A DNA stretch of 60,057 nt. Origin: Pedobacter sp. AK013 (GTDB lineage: Bacteria; Bacteroidota; Bacteroidia; Sphingobacteriales; Sphingobacteriaceae). How positions within the stretch are numbered: the first letter of the stretch is position 1; each line of letters opens with the position of its first letter. Made by a program: the position numbers and the translations under genes. This document shows, in pieces, positions 1 to 8,741 of the stretch. A model generated the notes under the pieces. The model did not search any database. It saw only the letters and a list, made by a program, of their open reading frames with translations, and was not told the origin of the DNA. The DNA is taken from assembly GCF_014205835.1 (NCBI RefSeq), contig NZ_JACHCQ010000028.1, forward strand, positions 38,874 through 98,930, read 5' to 3'.

Positions 1-140
1 CCTAAACCGGATTGACGGGAAAAGCCCGCAAGGCGAGGTACGAGGCGCGGACTTGTACCAGAAAGCCGGACTACCTTTAATAGAGGCTACTGCAACCGCT
101 TTCCTGAAAAAAGATCCTTCGACTACGCTCAGGATGACAA
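1..140. repeat. Intergenic repeat, copy 1
   Basis: This 140-bp segment recurs at 219-358, offset 218 bp, with only two mismatches seen. It contains a stem (GGTACGAG pairing with CTTGTACC around a short GC-rich loop) and ends in the motif TTCGACTACGCTCAGGATGA. No transposase gene lies next to it. The copy may extend left of the window, so its outer boundary is unknown. The strong structure and near-identity suggest a non-coding, REP-like element. Confidence 0.75.
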
Positions 141-218
141 CTGTTGGTGAATAGACTCATGATACAGTTTATTGGCGATGGGGTAGGGGAAGTTTTAATA
201 ACAGCACAACATGGCCCA

Positions 219-358
219 CCTAAACCGGATTGACGGGAAAAGCCCGCAAGGCGAGGTACGAGGCGCGGACTTGTACCAGAAAGCCGGACTACCTTTAATA
301 GAGGCTACTGCAACTGCTTTCCTGAAAAAAGATCCTTCGACTACGCTCGGGATGACAA
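219..358. repeat. Intergenic repeat, copy 2
   Basis: Second copy of the 140-bp element at 1-140, separated from it by a 78-bp unique spacer. A short ATG-initiated frame (211-393) runs through this copy, but it follows the repeat and shows no protein-like features, so I do not call a gene here. Confidence 0.75.
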
Positions 359-445
359 TGGTAAGAGGAGATTTAGCTGAGATAATTGGCTAAGGACTGC
401 CAACTGGGGACTGTGAACCAAGACAAACGTTTTTACGTTTTCACC

Positions 446-479
446 TTTCCACCTAAATACCTATTTTTGCGGCAAATAA
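446..479 (+). promoter_or_regulatory. Putative promoter of the DHS-like gene
   Basis: TATTTTTG at 472-479 matches the Bacteroidota -7 consensus TAnnTTTG. A -33-like TTTC lies 22 bp upstream at 446-449 (consensus TTTG). The predicted transcription start is near 486, so the leader before the ATG at 491 would be only a few bases. This is inferred from motif matching only. Confidence 0.45.
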
Positions 480-490
480 TACAAAACGAA

Positions 491-1471
491 ATGAGCAATA
501 CAAGAGGACCAATATCTCAGTTTATGGAGCGTAATTACCTCCATTTTAATGCAGCGGCAATGATGGATGCAGCTAAAGGATACGAAACGCATTTAGACGA
601 GGGTGGTAAAATGATGATCACACTTGCCGGTGCCATGAGTACTGCAGAATTGGGAATTTCACTTGCAGAGATGATTCGCCAGGATAAAGTGGCTATTATT
701 TCTTGTACTGGTGCGAACCTTGAAGAAGATATTATGAACCTGGTAGCACATTCACATTATAAACGTGTACCAAACTATCGCGATTTAAGTCCACAAGACG
801 AATGGGACCTTTTAGAGAACCATTATAACCGTGTTACCGATACCTGTATCCCTGAAGAAGAGGCTTTCCGTCGTTTACAGAAACATATCCATAAAATATG
901 GAAAGATGCAGATGTTGCTGGTGAAAGATATTTTCCACATGAGTTTATGTACAAAATGCTTTTAAGCGGCGATTTGGAGCAATATTATGAAATCGATCCT
1001 AAAAATTCATGGATGCTTGCTGCGGCAGAAAAGAATTTACCAATTGTGGTACCTGGATGGGAAGATTCTACTATGGGTAATATTTTTGCCTCATATGTAA
1101 TGAAAAATGAATTAAAAGCCACTACAATGAAAAGCGGTATCGAATATATGGGCTGGTTGGCCGATTGGTATATTGCAAACAGTGGGGGGAAAGGAATTGG
1201 TTTCTTCCAGATTGGTGGTGGTATTGCTGGCGATTTCCCGATCTGTGTGGTACCTATGCTTTATCAGGATATGGAAATGGAGAATATTCCTTTCTGGAGT
1301 TATTTCTGCCAGATCTCAGATTCGACTACTTCTTATGGCTCATATTCTGGTGCCGTACCGAATGAAAAGATTACCTGGGGTAAGCTGGATATCCACACGC
1401 CAAAATTTATCGTAGAAAGTGATGCAACAATTGTAGCGCCGCTAATGTTTGCATGGATATTAAAACAATAA
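491..1471 (+). CDS. Deoxyhypusine synthase-like protein
   Basis: This 326-residue protein belongs to the deoxyhypusine synthase superfamily (NAD-dependent aminobutyl transfer from spermidine). Family-like segments include SCTGANLEED near residue 75, the glycine-rich IGGGIAGDF at 241-249, and C-terminal WGKLDIHTPKFIVESDATI. The frame is open upstream to 386, but ATG 491 starts the conserved protein and follows a promoter-like element. The lysine that carries the covalent intermediate in eukaryotic enzymes (K329 in GGGVVKHHI) aligns with Gly247. Bacteria also lack eIF5A, so a polyamine-related reaction other than hypusination is likely. The substrate is unknown. It is a single gene, with a terminator immediately downstream. 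Confidence 0.85.
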   Translation: MSNTRGPISQFMERNYLHFNAAAMMDAAKGYETHLDEGGKMMITLAGAMSTAELGISLAEMIRQDKVAIISCTGANLEEDIMNLVAHSHYKRVPNYRDLSPQDEWDLLENHYNRVTDTCIPEEEAFRRLQKHIHKIWKDADVAGERYFPHEFMYKMLLSGDLEQYYEIDPKNSWMLAAAEKNLPIVVPGWEDSTMGNIFASYVMKNELKATTMKSGIEYMGWLADWYIANSGGKGIGFFQIGGGIAGDFPICVVPMLYQDMEMENIPFWSYFCQISDSTTSYGSYSGAVPNEKITWGKLDIHTPKFIVESDATIVAPLMFAWILKQ

Positions 1472-1506
1472 TTGCAAGAAATAAATAAACCAAATTGGTT
1501 TTTGGT

Positions 1507-1546
1507 ATGCCCATTTGAGATAACCTATCAAAAATGGGCATTTTTA
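1507..1546 (+). terminator. Intrinsic terminator after the DHS-like gene
   Basis: A 10-bp perfect stem, ATGCCCATTT (1507-1516) with AAATGGGCAT (1532-1541), is followed by TTTTAT. It lies 36 bp after the stop codon. Confidence 0.8.
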
Positions 1547-1637
1547 TTGGCTTAATGGCTTGAAATGACATTTGTTTAGAATGATTATAAATTGTATTTC
1601 CAGTCACTATTATGTCATGGGATTTATTAATAAGTTA

Positions 1638-1645
1638 TACTTTTG
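1638..1645 (+). promoter_or_regulatory. Putative -7 element of the act/cox operon
   Basis: TACTTTTG matches TAnnTTTG and lies about 80 bp upstream of actA, in the gap between the preceding terminator and the operon. No good TTTG -33 element is visible at the expected spacing, so this is a weak call. Confidence 0.35.
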
Positions 1646-1726
1646 TTCAAGTTTTGGTGGGGCTATCCCTAGTTCAGCATCAATTTCACAACAAAAAGTA
1701 AATTAAATAAGTATAAAGTGTTCATT

Positions 1727-3022
1727 ATGAGAGATATCTCGATGATTTTAAAAAGCGTTTGGAAGTCGTTATTCGTATTTTCAGCAATTTCTGTAATAGC
1801 GGTTTCTACCGTAAATGCGCAGGATGCTAAAGAAGGAAGAACGCTTTTCAAGGCAAAATGTTCTTCGTGTCACGCGTTAGATCACAAAGTTGTTGGTCCG
1901 GCATTAACTGGAGTAAGCGATCGTCACCCTGAAGCATTCCTGTTAAAATGGATCCCGAACAACGCGGCAATGATTGCTGCAGGTGATCCCGCTGCTGTTA
2001 AATTATTTAACGATAACGGTAAAGTAGCAATGACTACCTTCCCTGAGTTAGATGAGGCGAAAGTAAAAGATATCTTAGCTTACATTAAAGAAGGTGAGCC
2101 AAAGCCAACTGGCGATGCGGCACTTTCTGCAGCACCAAAAGAAGATAAAACTTCAGGTTTATCTATTGCAGGTATTGTAGCCATAGTTGTATTGGCTATT
2201 GTTATCCTTGTAATTTTAGGTCGCGCATCTAAATTATTAGAGCGTTTAATTCTACAGAAACAAGGTATCGAGATTGAAGAAGATGTACCATTAAAAGTTG
2301 GTGTGCGCAAAATGTTCAAAAACAAGAAGTTCGTCATGTTCTTTATCTTGTGTTTGATCATCTGTTTAGGTTCATTCGGTTGGATGGGCATGTGGAATAC
2401 TGGTGTTCATACCGGTTACCAACCAGTTCAGCCAATTAAATTCTCGCACGAGTTGCATGCTGGTATCAATCAGATCGATTGTCAGTATTGCCACTCTGGA
2501 GCATTCAAATCTAAAAATGCATCTATTCCATCATTAAATGTTTGTATGAACTGCCATAAAGCGGTACAGGCAAGAGATAAATATGATGGTGAGATTTCTC
2601 CTGAGATCAAAAAAATCTACAATGCTTTAGGTTACGATCCGGAAACACAGAAATATGATGAAAGTAAAGCTAAACCAATGGAGTGGGTACGTGTACATAA
2701 TCTACCTGATTTTGCTTACTTCAACCACTCTCAGCACGTAGTTGTTGCTGAAGATGCAATCCGTAAAGCAAAAGGATTACAACCAAACGAGCCTGTGTGT
2801 TTCGCTTGCCACGGTCCGGTTAATACTATGGAAGAAATTTATCAATATTCTCCATTAACCATGAAATGGTGTATTAACTGCCATAAAGAAACAGATATTT
2901 CTGGTCAGAAAAACAATGCTTTCTACGCTAAGGTTATCGAAGCGCACGAAAAAATTAAAAAAGGCGAGAAAATTACACCAGCTTTATTGGGTGGTTTAGA
3001 GTGTGGTAAATGCCACTATTAA
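1727..3022 (+). CDS. actA: Alternative complex III subunit ActA, multiheme cytochrome c
   Basis: This 431-residue multiheme c-type cytochrome is the periplasmic electron-transfer subunit of alternative complex III (quinol oxidation). A signal peptide ends near NAQD. There are six CxxCH heme sites: C45 in an N-terminal monoheme domain, then C252, C273, C358, C382 and C426 in the C-terminal pentaheme part. Two hydrophobic segments (about 150-172 and 200-222) separate the two heme regions. The classic ActA is pentaheme, so this one carries an extra fused monoheme domain. ATG 1727 is chosen over an in-frame GTG at 1718; ATG 1742 is also possible. It is the first gene of the actABCDEF-cox cluster. 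Confidence 0.92.
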   Translation: MRDISMILKSVWKSLFVFSAISVIAVSTVNAQDAKEGRTLFKAKCSSCHALDHKVVGPALTGVSDRHPEAFLLKWIPNNAAMIAAGDPAAVKLFNDNGKVAMTTFPELDEAKVKDILAYIKEGEPKPTGDAALSAAPKEDKTSGLSIAGIVAIVVLAIVILVILGRASKLLERLILQKQGIEIEEDVPLKVGVRKMFKNKKFVMFFILCLIICLGSFGWMGMWNTGVHTGYQPVQPIKFSHELHAGINQIDCQYCHSGAFKSKNASIPSLNVCMNCHKAVQARDKYDGEISPEIKKIYNALGYDPETQKYDESKAKPMEWVRVHNLPDFAYFNHSQHVVVAEDAIRKAKGLQPNEPVCFACHGPVNTMEEIYQYSPLTMKWCINCHKETDISGQKNNAFYAKVIEAHEKIKKGEKITPALLGGLECGKCHY

Positions 3023-3070
3023 TAGATTAGAGTTTAGTAAGAACGTTCGATAAACAGTAATATAGCTTAA

Positions 3071-6000
3071 ATGGAAAGCAATAAAAAATACTGGAAAGGC
3101 TTAGAGGAGTATAACAATACACCCGATTTTGTTAAGAATAACAAAAACGAATTCGCCGAGCCACTTCCAATAGAAGATGTTTTAAATGAAGCAGGGTTAA
3201 GTACCGTTACCCCACGCCGCGACTTTTTAAAGGCGTTAGGTTTTGGTTTAGGTGCGGTTACATTAGCTGCCTGCCAAAGTACACCGTTAAAAAAATCAAT
3301 TCCTTATCTGGTAAAACCTGAAGAAGTAACTCCAGGTATTCCTAACTATTATACTTCTAGCTTTAATGGCCAGAGCATTTTGGTTAAAACAAGAGAAGGC
3401 CGTCCGATTAAAATTGAACCAAATCCTAATGCGGGTCAGTTTAACTGCGGTACCGATGCAAGAGCGCAGGCTTCTGTATTAGATTTATACGATGTATCTA
3501 AACTAAAAGCACCTGCTACAGTAAAAGGTGGGCAGGTTGAAGAAACTACCTGGGCAAAAATCGACAGCTATGTAAAAGGCGAGTTGGCAAAAGCACAGGC
3601 GGGTGGAAAGAAAATCCGTATTGTAGCATCAACGGTAAACAGCCCATCAACTAATGCAGTAATTGCACAGTTTGCAACCAAATACCCTGCTGCTAAATTA
3701 GTTCAGTATGATGCGGTTTCTTATACCGGTATTATCCAGGCTAACCAAAACAGTTTCGGTAAAGCGGTTTTACCTAAATACAATTTTGATAAAGCCGATT
3801 TAATTGTAAGTTTCAGTGCCGATTTCTTAGGTACTTGGATTAGCGGAGAAGAGTTTACTGCTCAATATACAGCTAACCGTAACTACAAATCGTTAGCAAA
3901 TAAAAAAATGAGCCGCCACGTTCAGTTCGAAAGTGGAATGAGCTTAACAGGTACCAATGCAGATACCCGCGTTCCGGTTAAATTATCGGAAGAAGGTCCT
4001 GCCTTAATTGCTTTATATAATGCAATTACAGGTGGTGCTTTACCAGGCGGAACTTTAGGTAATAATGCAACTGCTGATAAAGTAATTAAATTAGTTGCTA
4101 AAGAATTATTGCAAGCTAAAGGTAAAGGCCTTGTAGTTTGTGGTTCGAACGACGTTTCTACACAAATTTTAGTAAATGCCATTAACGCCGCTATCGGAAG
4201 TTATGGTACTACTATAGATTTAGATAACTCATGCAATTTATATGCTGGTAACGATGCCGAATTTAATGGTTTAGTTGCTGAAATGGGTCGTGGCGAAGTT
4301 GGTGCAGTTTTATTCTTAAACAGCAACCCTGCTTACGATGCCGCAAATCCGAAAGCATTTACTGATGCCTTAGCTAAAGTTCCGGCAAAAATTTCATTCT
4401 CAGACCGTGCGGATGAAACGGCTACGCTTTGTGATGCAATTGCCATTAACCACAACTACTTAGAATCATGGGGCGACGCTAACGCTTACGAAGGATATTA
4501 TTCTATCGTTCAGCCAACCATTAACCCAGTTTTCAATAGCCGTCAGGCAGAAGAAAGTTTATTAACCTGGGCTGATGCTCCAGTTAAAGATTACTATCAG
4601 TTTGTACGCAGCAACTGGGAAGCTAAAGTATTACCAGCTGCAGGTTTGAAATGGGAAGAGGTATTAGAGAAAGGTGTGGTTACTGTAACAGCGAAAACTG
4701 CTGGAGCGTACTCATTCACCCAATCTTTAGCACAAGTTGCTACTTCAATCGTTAGCAGCAGCAAAGCATTAGCTAAAGGTGGCGATCAGTTAGAATTACA
4801 GGTTTATGAAAACGTACCGATGCGTGATGGTAAAAATGCCAATAACGCGTTCTTACAGGAATTACCTGATCCGGTATCAAAAGTAACCTGGGATAACTTT
4901 GTAGCACTTGCACCAAAAACTGCAGAGAAATTAAAAGTTAAAGAATTTGATGTTGTAACTGTTAAAGGAGGCAACGGATATTCAGTAGATCTTCCGGTAT
5001 TGATCCAACCAGGACAAGCACAAGGAACAGCATCTATCGCAGTAGGTTATGGCCGTACCAAAACTGGTAAAGCTGGTGACAATGTAGGTAAAAATGCTTT
5101 CCCTTTTGTTTCTTTTGTTAACGGAACAATGCAATATGCTACTTCGGTAAGCATCACCCCAACAGGTGGGCACTACGAATTGGCTCAAACACAAACTCAC
5201 CACTCTTTCGAAGGACGTGCAGTGATTAAAGAGGCTACTTTTAAGGAGTACCTGAAAAATCCTGGAGCGGGTAACGAAAAGGGCGAGCATAAAGATTACG
5301 ATCTTTGGGATCAATACGAAAAACCAGGTAACAACTGGGTTATGGCAATCGATTTGAATGCCTGTACAGGTTGTGGTTCTTGTATTGTTGCTTGTAACGT
5401 AGAAAATAACATTCCTGTTGTAGGCCGTGATGAGGTTCGCCGTCGTCGCGAAATGCACTGGATCCGTATCGACCGTTACTATAGCTACGAAACTAAAGAT
5501 GGTGATGTAACGAGAGAGAAAGAAATTGCTAAGTTAGAAGACTTAGATCATGTTTCTGTTGTTCACCAACCAATGTTGTGCCAACACTGTGATCATGCAC
5601 CTTGCGAAACAGTTTGTCCGGTATTGGCAACTGTACACTCAAGTGATGGTTTAAACCACATGGCTTATAACCGTTGTGTAGGTACACGTTACTGTGCAAA
5701 TAACTGTCCGTACAAAGTGCGTCGTTTCAACTGGTTTAACTACTGGAACGATTCGCGTTTCGATAACTATTTAAATAACGAGTTTACTCAATTAGTTTTA
5801 AACCCTGATGTAACTACACGTTCTAGAGGGGTAATGGAAAAATGCTCTATGTGTATTCAACGTATACAAGGTGGCAAATTACAAGCTAAATTGGAGAAAC
5901 GTCCATTAAAAGATGGTGATATTAAAATGGCTTGTCAGGAAGCTTGTTCAGCAAATGCGATTGTATTTGGTGATGCAAACGATCCAAATTCAGAGGTTTC

Positions 6001-6112
6001 AAAAGCATTACGTTCTGAGCGTATCTATTACGTATTAGAAGAGATTAATGTGAAACCGGGTATCGGCTACATGACAAAAATTAGAAATACAGATACAACA
6101 GTACAAGCGTAG
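3071..6112 (+). CDS. actB: Alternative complex III subunit ActB, iron-sulfur / molybdopterin-like protein
   Basis: At 1013 residues this is the fused large subunit of alternative complex III. Residues 47-68 look like a Tat-type signal (RRDFLKALGFG) followed by a lipobox-like AAC, suggesting export and perhaps lipid anchoring at C68. The middle (about 80-700) resembles molybdopterin oxidoreductases; in characterised alternative complex III this domain holds no cofactor. The C-terminal ferredoxin-like part has cysteine clusters starting at C765 (CTGCGSC), C837 (CQHCDHAPC), C869 and C925/C955, consistent with four Fe-S clusters. It lies between actA and actC, as in other Bacteroidota. Confidence 0.95.
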   Translation: MESNKKYWKGLEEYNNTPDFVKNNKNEFAEPLPIEDVLNEAGLSTVTPRRDFLKALGFGLGAVTLAACQSTPLKKSIPYLVKPEEVTPGIPNYYTSSFNGQSILVKTREGRPIKIEPNPNAGQFNCGTDARAQASVLDLYDVSKLKAPATVKGGQVEETTWAKIDSYVKGELAKAQAGGKKIRIVASTVNSPSTNAVIAQFATKYPAAKLVQYDAVSYTGIIQANQNSFGKAVLPKYNFDKADLIVSFSADFLGTWISGEEFTAQYTANRNYKSLANKKMSRHVQFESGMSLTGTNADTRVPVKLSEEGPALIALYNAITGGALPGGTLGNNATADKVIKLVAKELLQAKGKGLVVCGSNDVSTQILVNAINAAIGSYGTTIDLDNSCNLYAGNDAEFNGLVAEMGRGEVGAVLFLNSNPAYDAANPKAFTDALAKVPAKISFSDRADETATLCDAIAINHNYLESWGDANAYEGYYSIVQPTINPVFNSRQAEESLLTWADAPVKDYYQFVRSNWEAKVLPAAGLKWEEVLEKGVVTVTAKTAGAYSFTQSLAQVATSIVSSSKALAKGGDQLELQVYENVPMRDGKNANNAFLQELPDPVSKVTWDNFVALAPKTAEKLKVKEFDVVTVKGGNGYSVDLPVLIQPGQAQGTASIAVGYGRTKTGKAGDNVGKNAFPFVSFVNGTMQYATSVSITPTGGHYELAQTQTHHSFEGRAVIKEATFKEYLKNPGAGNEKGEHKDYDLWDQYEKPGNNWVMAIDLNACTGCGSCIVACNVENNIPVVGRDEVRRRREMHWIRIDRYYSYETKDGDVTREKEIAKLEDLDHVSVVHQPMLCQHCDHAPCETVCPVLATVHSSDGLNHMAYNRCVGTRYCANNCPYKVRRFNWFNYWNDSRFDNYLNNEFTQLVLNPDVTTRSRGVMEKCSMCIQRIQGGKLQAKLEKRPLKDGDIKMACQEACSANAIVFGDANDPNSEVSKALRSERIYYVLEEINVKPGIGYMTKIRNTDTTVQA

Positions 6113-6138
6113 GCTTTAGTATAAAGAAAATACAAATT

Positions 6139-7611
6139 ATGTCAGGACATAACGAATCAATACTTAGAGAACCATTAATTACCGGAGATAACATCACGTA
6201 TGCAAAAATTACAGATGATATTTTAAGCCCGGTAGAGAACAAGCCAAACAAGGCTTGGTGGATTGGTTTCATCGTTGCCGCATTAGGTGCTTTACTTTGG
6301 GTAGTAGCAGTAAGCTACACTTTCTGGAATGGTATCGGATCATGGGGTTTAAATAAAACAGTTGGTTGGGCTTGGGATATCACCGGTTTCGTATGGTGGG
6401 TAGGTATCGGTCACGCTGGAACACTAATTTCAGCAGTACTATTACTTTTCCGTCAGAACTGGCGTAACTCTATTAACCGTTCGGCAGAGGCGATGACTAT
6501 CTTCGCCGTTATCTGTGCCGCTACTTACGTGGTATCGCACATGGGCCGCCCATGGTTAGCTTATTGGGTTTTACCTTTACCAAACCAATTCGGATCACTT
6601 TGGGTAAACTTTAACTCGCCATTGGTGTGGGATATGTTTGCGATCTCTACTTACTTCTCTGTATCATTATTATTCTGGTACACGGGTTTATTACCAGATA
6701 TTGCTACCATCCGCGACCGTGCAGTGGGTACACGTAGAAAAATCTATTCTATCTTCTCTTTTGGATGGAGTGGAAGTGTTAAAACCTGGCAACGTTTCGA
6801 AGCGGTGTCGTTAATTCTAGCAGGTATCTCTACACCACTTGTACTTTCGGTACACACCATTGTATCAATGGACTTTGCAACATCGGTAATTCCAGGATGG
6901 CACACTACCATCTTCCCTCCATACTTCGTGGCGGGCGCGATCTTCTCAGGATTTGCGATGGTATTAACTTTATTATTGGTTGCACGTAAAGTATTGGGAT
7001 TAGAAAACTACATCACTATGTTCCACATCGAGTCGATGAACAAAATCATCATCTTAACTGGATCAATCGTAGGTGTGGCTTATTTAACTGAGTTCTTCAT
7101 CGCTTGGTATTCAGGTTCAGAGTATGAGCAGTATGCATTTATCAACAGATCTACCGGTCCTTACTGGTGGTCGTACTGGATGATGATGACTTGTAACGTA
7201 ATCTCTCCACAGTTGTTATGGTTCAAAAAAATCCGTTTAAGCATTAAAGCTACCTGGATTTTATCAATCGTGGTAAACGTGGGTATGTGGTTCGAGCGTT
7301 TCGTAATTATCGTTACTTCATTACACCGCGATTATATTCCATCTAGTTGGGCAATGTTTTATCCAACATGGGTTGATATCAGTGTGTTCGTAGGTTCAAT
7401 TGGTTTATTCTTTACCTTATTCTTATTATTCTTAAGAGTATTGCCATCAATCGCTATAGCAGAGGTTAAATTATTATTAAAAACTGCAAGTGAGCAAGCC
7501 AAAATGAAACAGATTAAAGAAGGGCATGAGAATAAAGAATACGTTGCAGAATACGTAGAGTCTTTAGAAAAATTTGATAGTGTTAAACAAGAAGATTACG
7601 CAAAAATATAA
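6139..7611 (+). CDS. actC: Alternative complex III subunit ActC (NrfD/PsrC-like quinol-binding membrane protein)
   Basis: This 490-residue integral membrane protein of the NrfD/PsrC family has about ten hydrophobic helices. In alternative complex III this subunit forms a quinol site near the periplasmic face and docks the ActB iron-sulfur domain. Matching features are an early WWVGIGHAGTLISA helix, the loop HMGRPWLAYWVLPLPNQ, and late YWWSYWMMMTCN. It starts 26 bp after actB and ends 2 bp before actD, so the genes are almost certainly cotranscribed. Confidence 0.95.
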   Translation: MSGHNESILREPLITGDNITYAKITDDILSPVENKPNKAWWIGFIVAALGALLWVVAVSYTFWNGIGSWGLNKTVGWAWDITGFVWWVGIGHAGTLISAVLLLFRQNWRNSINRSAEAMTIFAVICAATYVVSHMGRPWLAYWVLPLPNQFGSLWVNFNSPLVWDMFAISTYFSVSLLFWYTGLLPDIATIRDRAVGTRRKIYSIFSFGWSGSVKTWQRFEAVSLILAGISTPLVLSVHTIVSMDFATSVIPGWHTTIFPPYFVAGAIFSGFAMVLTLLLVARKVLGLENYITMFHIESMNKIIILTGSIVGVAYLTEFFIAWYSGSEYEQYAFINRSTGPYWWSYWMMMTCNVISPQLLWFKKIRLSIKATWILSIVVNVGMWFERFVIIVTSLHRDYIPSSWAMFYPTWVDISVFVGSIGLFFTLFLLFLRVLPSIAIAEVKLLLKTASEQAKMKQIKEGHENKEYVAEYVESLEKFDSVKQEDYAKI

Positions 7612-7613
7612 CA

Positions 7614-8150
7614 ATGAGTGATATCAAATATATTTTAGGCAGTTTTGGCGATCCTGACGAAATGATGCATGGCATCGAAAAGCTTCAGGAAAACAACATC
7701 AGCATTTATGATGTGTACACACCGATGCCTATACACGGAATAGAAGCCAAATTAGGAATTAAAAGATCTAGAATCGATATCGCAGCATTTTGCTTTGGTA
7801 TTACCGGTACTTGCTGTGCATTCGCTTTGATTTATTTCTGCGCAGTTATCGATTGGAGAGTAAACATAGGTGGTAAACCATCATTTGCATTACCGGATTT
7901 TATTCCGATAATGTTCGAGCTTACAGTGTTATTCTGTGCTTTCGGTATGGTGTTAACTTATTATGCATCTACTCACTTATTTCCAGGAAGAGCACCAAGA
8001 GTAATGGATTTACGTGCTACTGATGATCGTTTTGTTATTGCAGTTGATGCAAAAGACAATGTAGAACATACTGTAATTGATGGATTATTAAAAGATGCAG
8101 GTGCTTTAGAAATAAAGTATAATGAAAGGAAGTACATTAGCTATGAATAA
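7614..8150 (+). CDS. actD: Alternative complex III subunit ActD (DUF3341)
   Basis: This 178-residue DUF3341 membrane protein has a soluble N-terminus (residues 1-55, starting with ILGSFGDPDEMMHGIEKL), two transmembrane helices (about 58-82 and 100-122), and a short cytoplasmic tail. It is a structural subunit of alternative complex III with no cofactor. Its stop codon overlaps the start of actE by 8 bp, indicating coupled translation. Confidence 0.93.
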   Translation: MSDIKYILGSFGDPDEMMHGIEKLQENNISIYDVYTPMPIHGIEAKLGIKRSRIDIAAFCFGITGTCCAFALIYFCAVIDWRVNIGGKPSFALPDFIPIMFELTVLFCAFGMVLTYYASTHLFPGRAPRVMDLRATDDRFVIAVDAKDNVEHTVIDGLLKDAGALEIKYNERKYISYE

Positions 8151-8727
8151 GAATAAATTTGTTTACACAGCGTTTTTAGCTATCGCTTTTGCAGCTACCT
8201 TTTCTGCTTGTAAAGATAAACGCAGTACTGGCTTAGAATATGCCAGAAACATGTATGATCCGATTGCTTACAATCCGGATCAACCAAACAAAAATTTTAA
8301 AGATGGTAAAACAGCCCAGTTGCCACCTGCACATACTAAACCAGTAGGTTTTACTGAATATGATGAGTATCCTAATACAAAAGAAGGATATGAGGCAGCA
8401 GGTGTAAGCATGGTTAACCCTTTACCAGTAGATACTGTTAATTTAGCTCAAGGTAAACACTTATTTACCGTTTTCTGTAGCCCTTGCCACGGAGAAAAAG
8501 GCGATGGACAGGGACACTTAGTTAAAATTGAGAAATTTAGTGGTGTACCTGCTTATCAAACAGGTTCATCATCTAGAGGTGGTAACATGGCCGATCTTAC
8601 TGCAGGTAAAATTTACCACACCATTACATACGGTGTAAATAACATGGGCTCGCATGCTTCGCAAATCTCGCCAACAGATCGTTGGAAAGTGGTGATGTAT
8701 GTTCAACAATTACAAAAAGGACAATAG
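8143..8727 (+). CDS. actE: Alternative complex III subunit ActE, monoheme cytochrome c lipoprotein
   Basis: This is a 194-residue c-type cytochrome. A short signal peptide ends in the lipobox-like FSAC (C23), and a single heme site CSPCH starts at C112, followed by HGEKGDG. The likely axial methionine lies in the NNMGSHASQ segment. It accepts electrons from ActA and probably passes them towards the oxidase. An in-frame ATG at 8122 would lengthen the N-terminus, but ATG 8143 is preceded by AAAGGAAG and gives a clean signal peptide, so it is preferred. Confidence 0.93.
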   Translation: MNKNKFVYTAFLAIAFAATFSACKDKRSTGLEYARNMYDPIAYNPDQPNKNFKDGKTAQLPPAHTKPVGFTEYDEYPNTKEGYEAAGVSMVNPLPVDTVNLAQGKHLFTVFCSPCHGEKGDGQGHLVKIEKFSGVPAYQTGSSSRGGNMADLTAGKIYHTITYGVNNMGSHASQISPTDRWKVVMYVQQLQKGQ

Positions 8728-8741
8728 TAAAGCAAATATAA

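Noticed and set aside
211..393. 60-residue ORF in the left repeat
   Set aside because: It runs through a duplicated structured repeat and has no protein-like features or promoter.
4982..5458. 158-residue ORF on the - strand inside actB
   Set aside because: It lies wholly inside actB opposite its conserved iron-sulfur region, and the protein has no recognisable domain.
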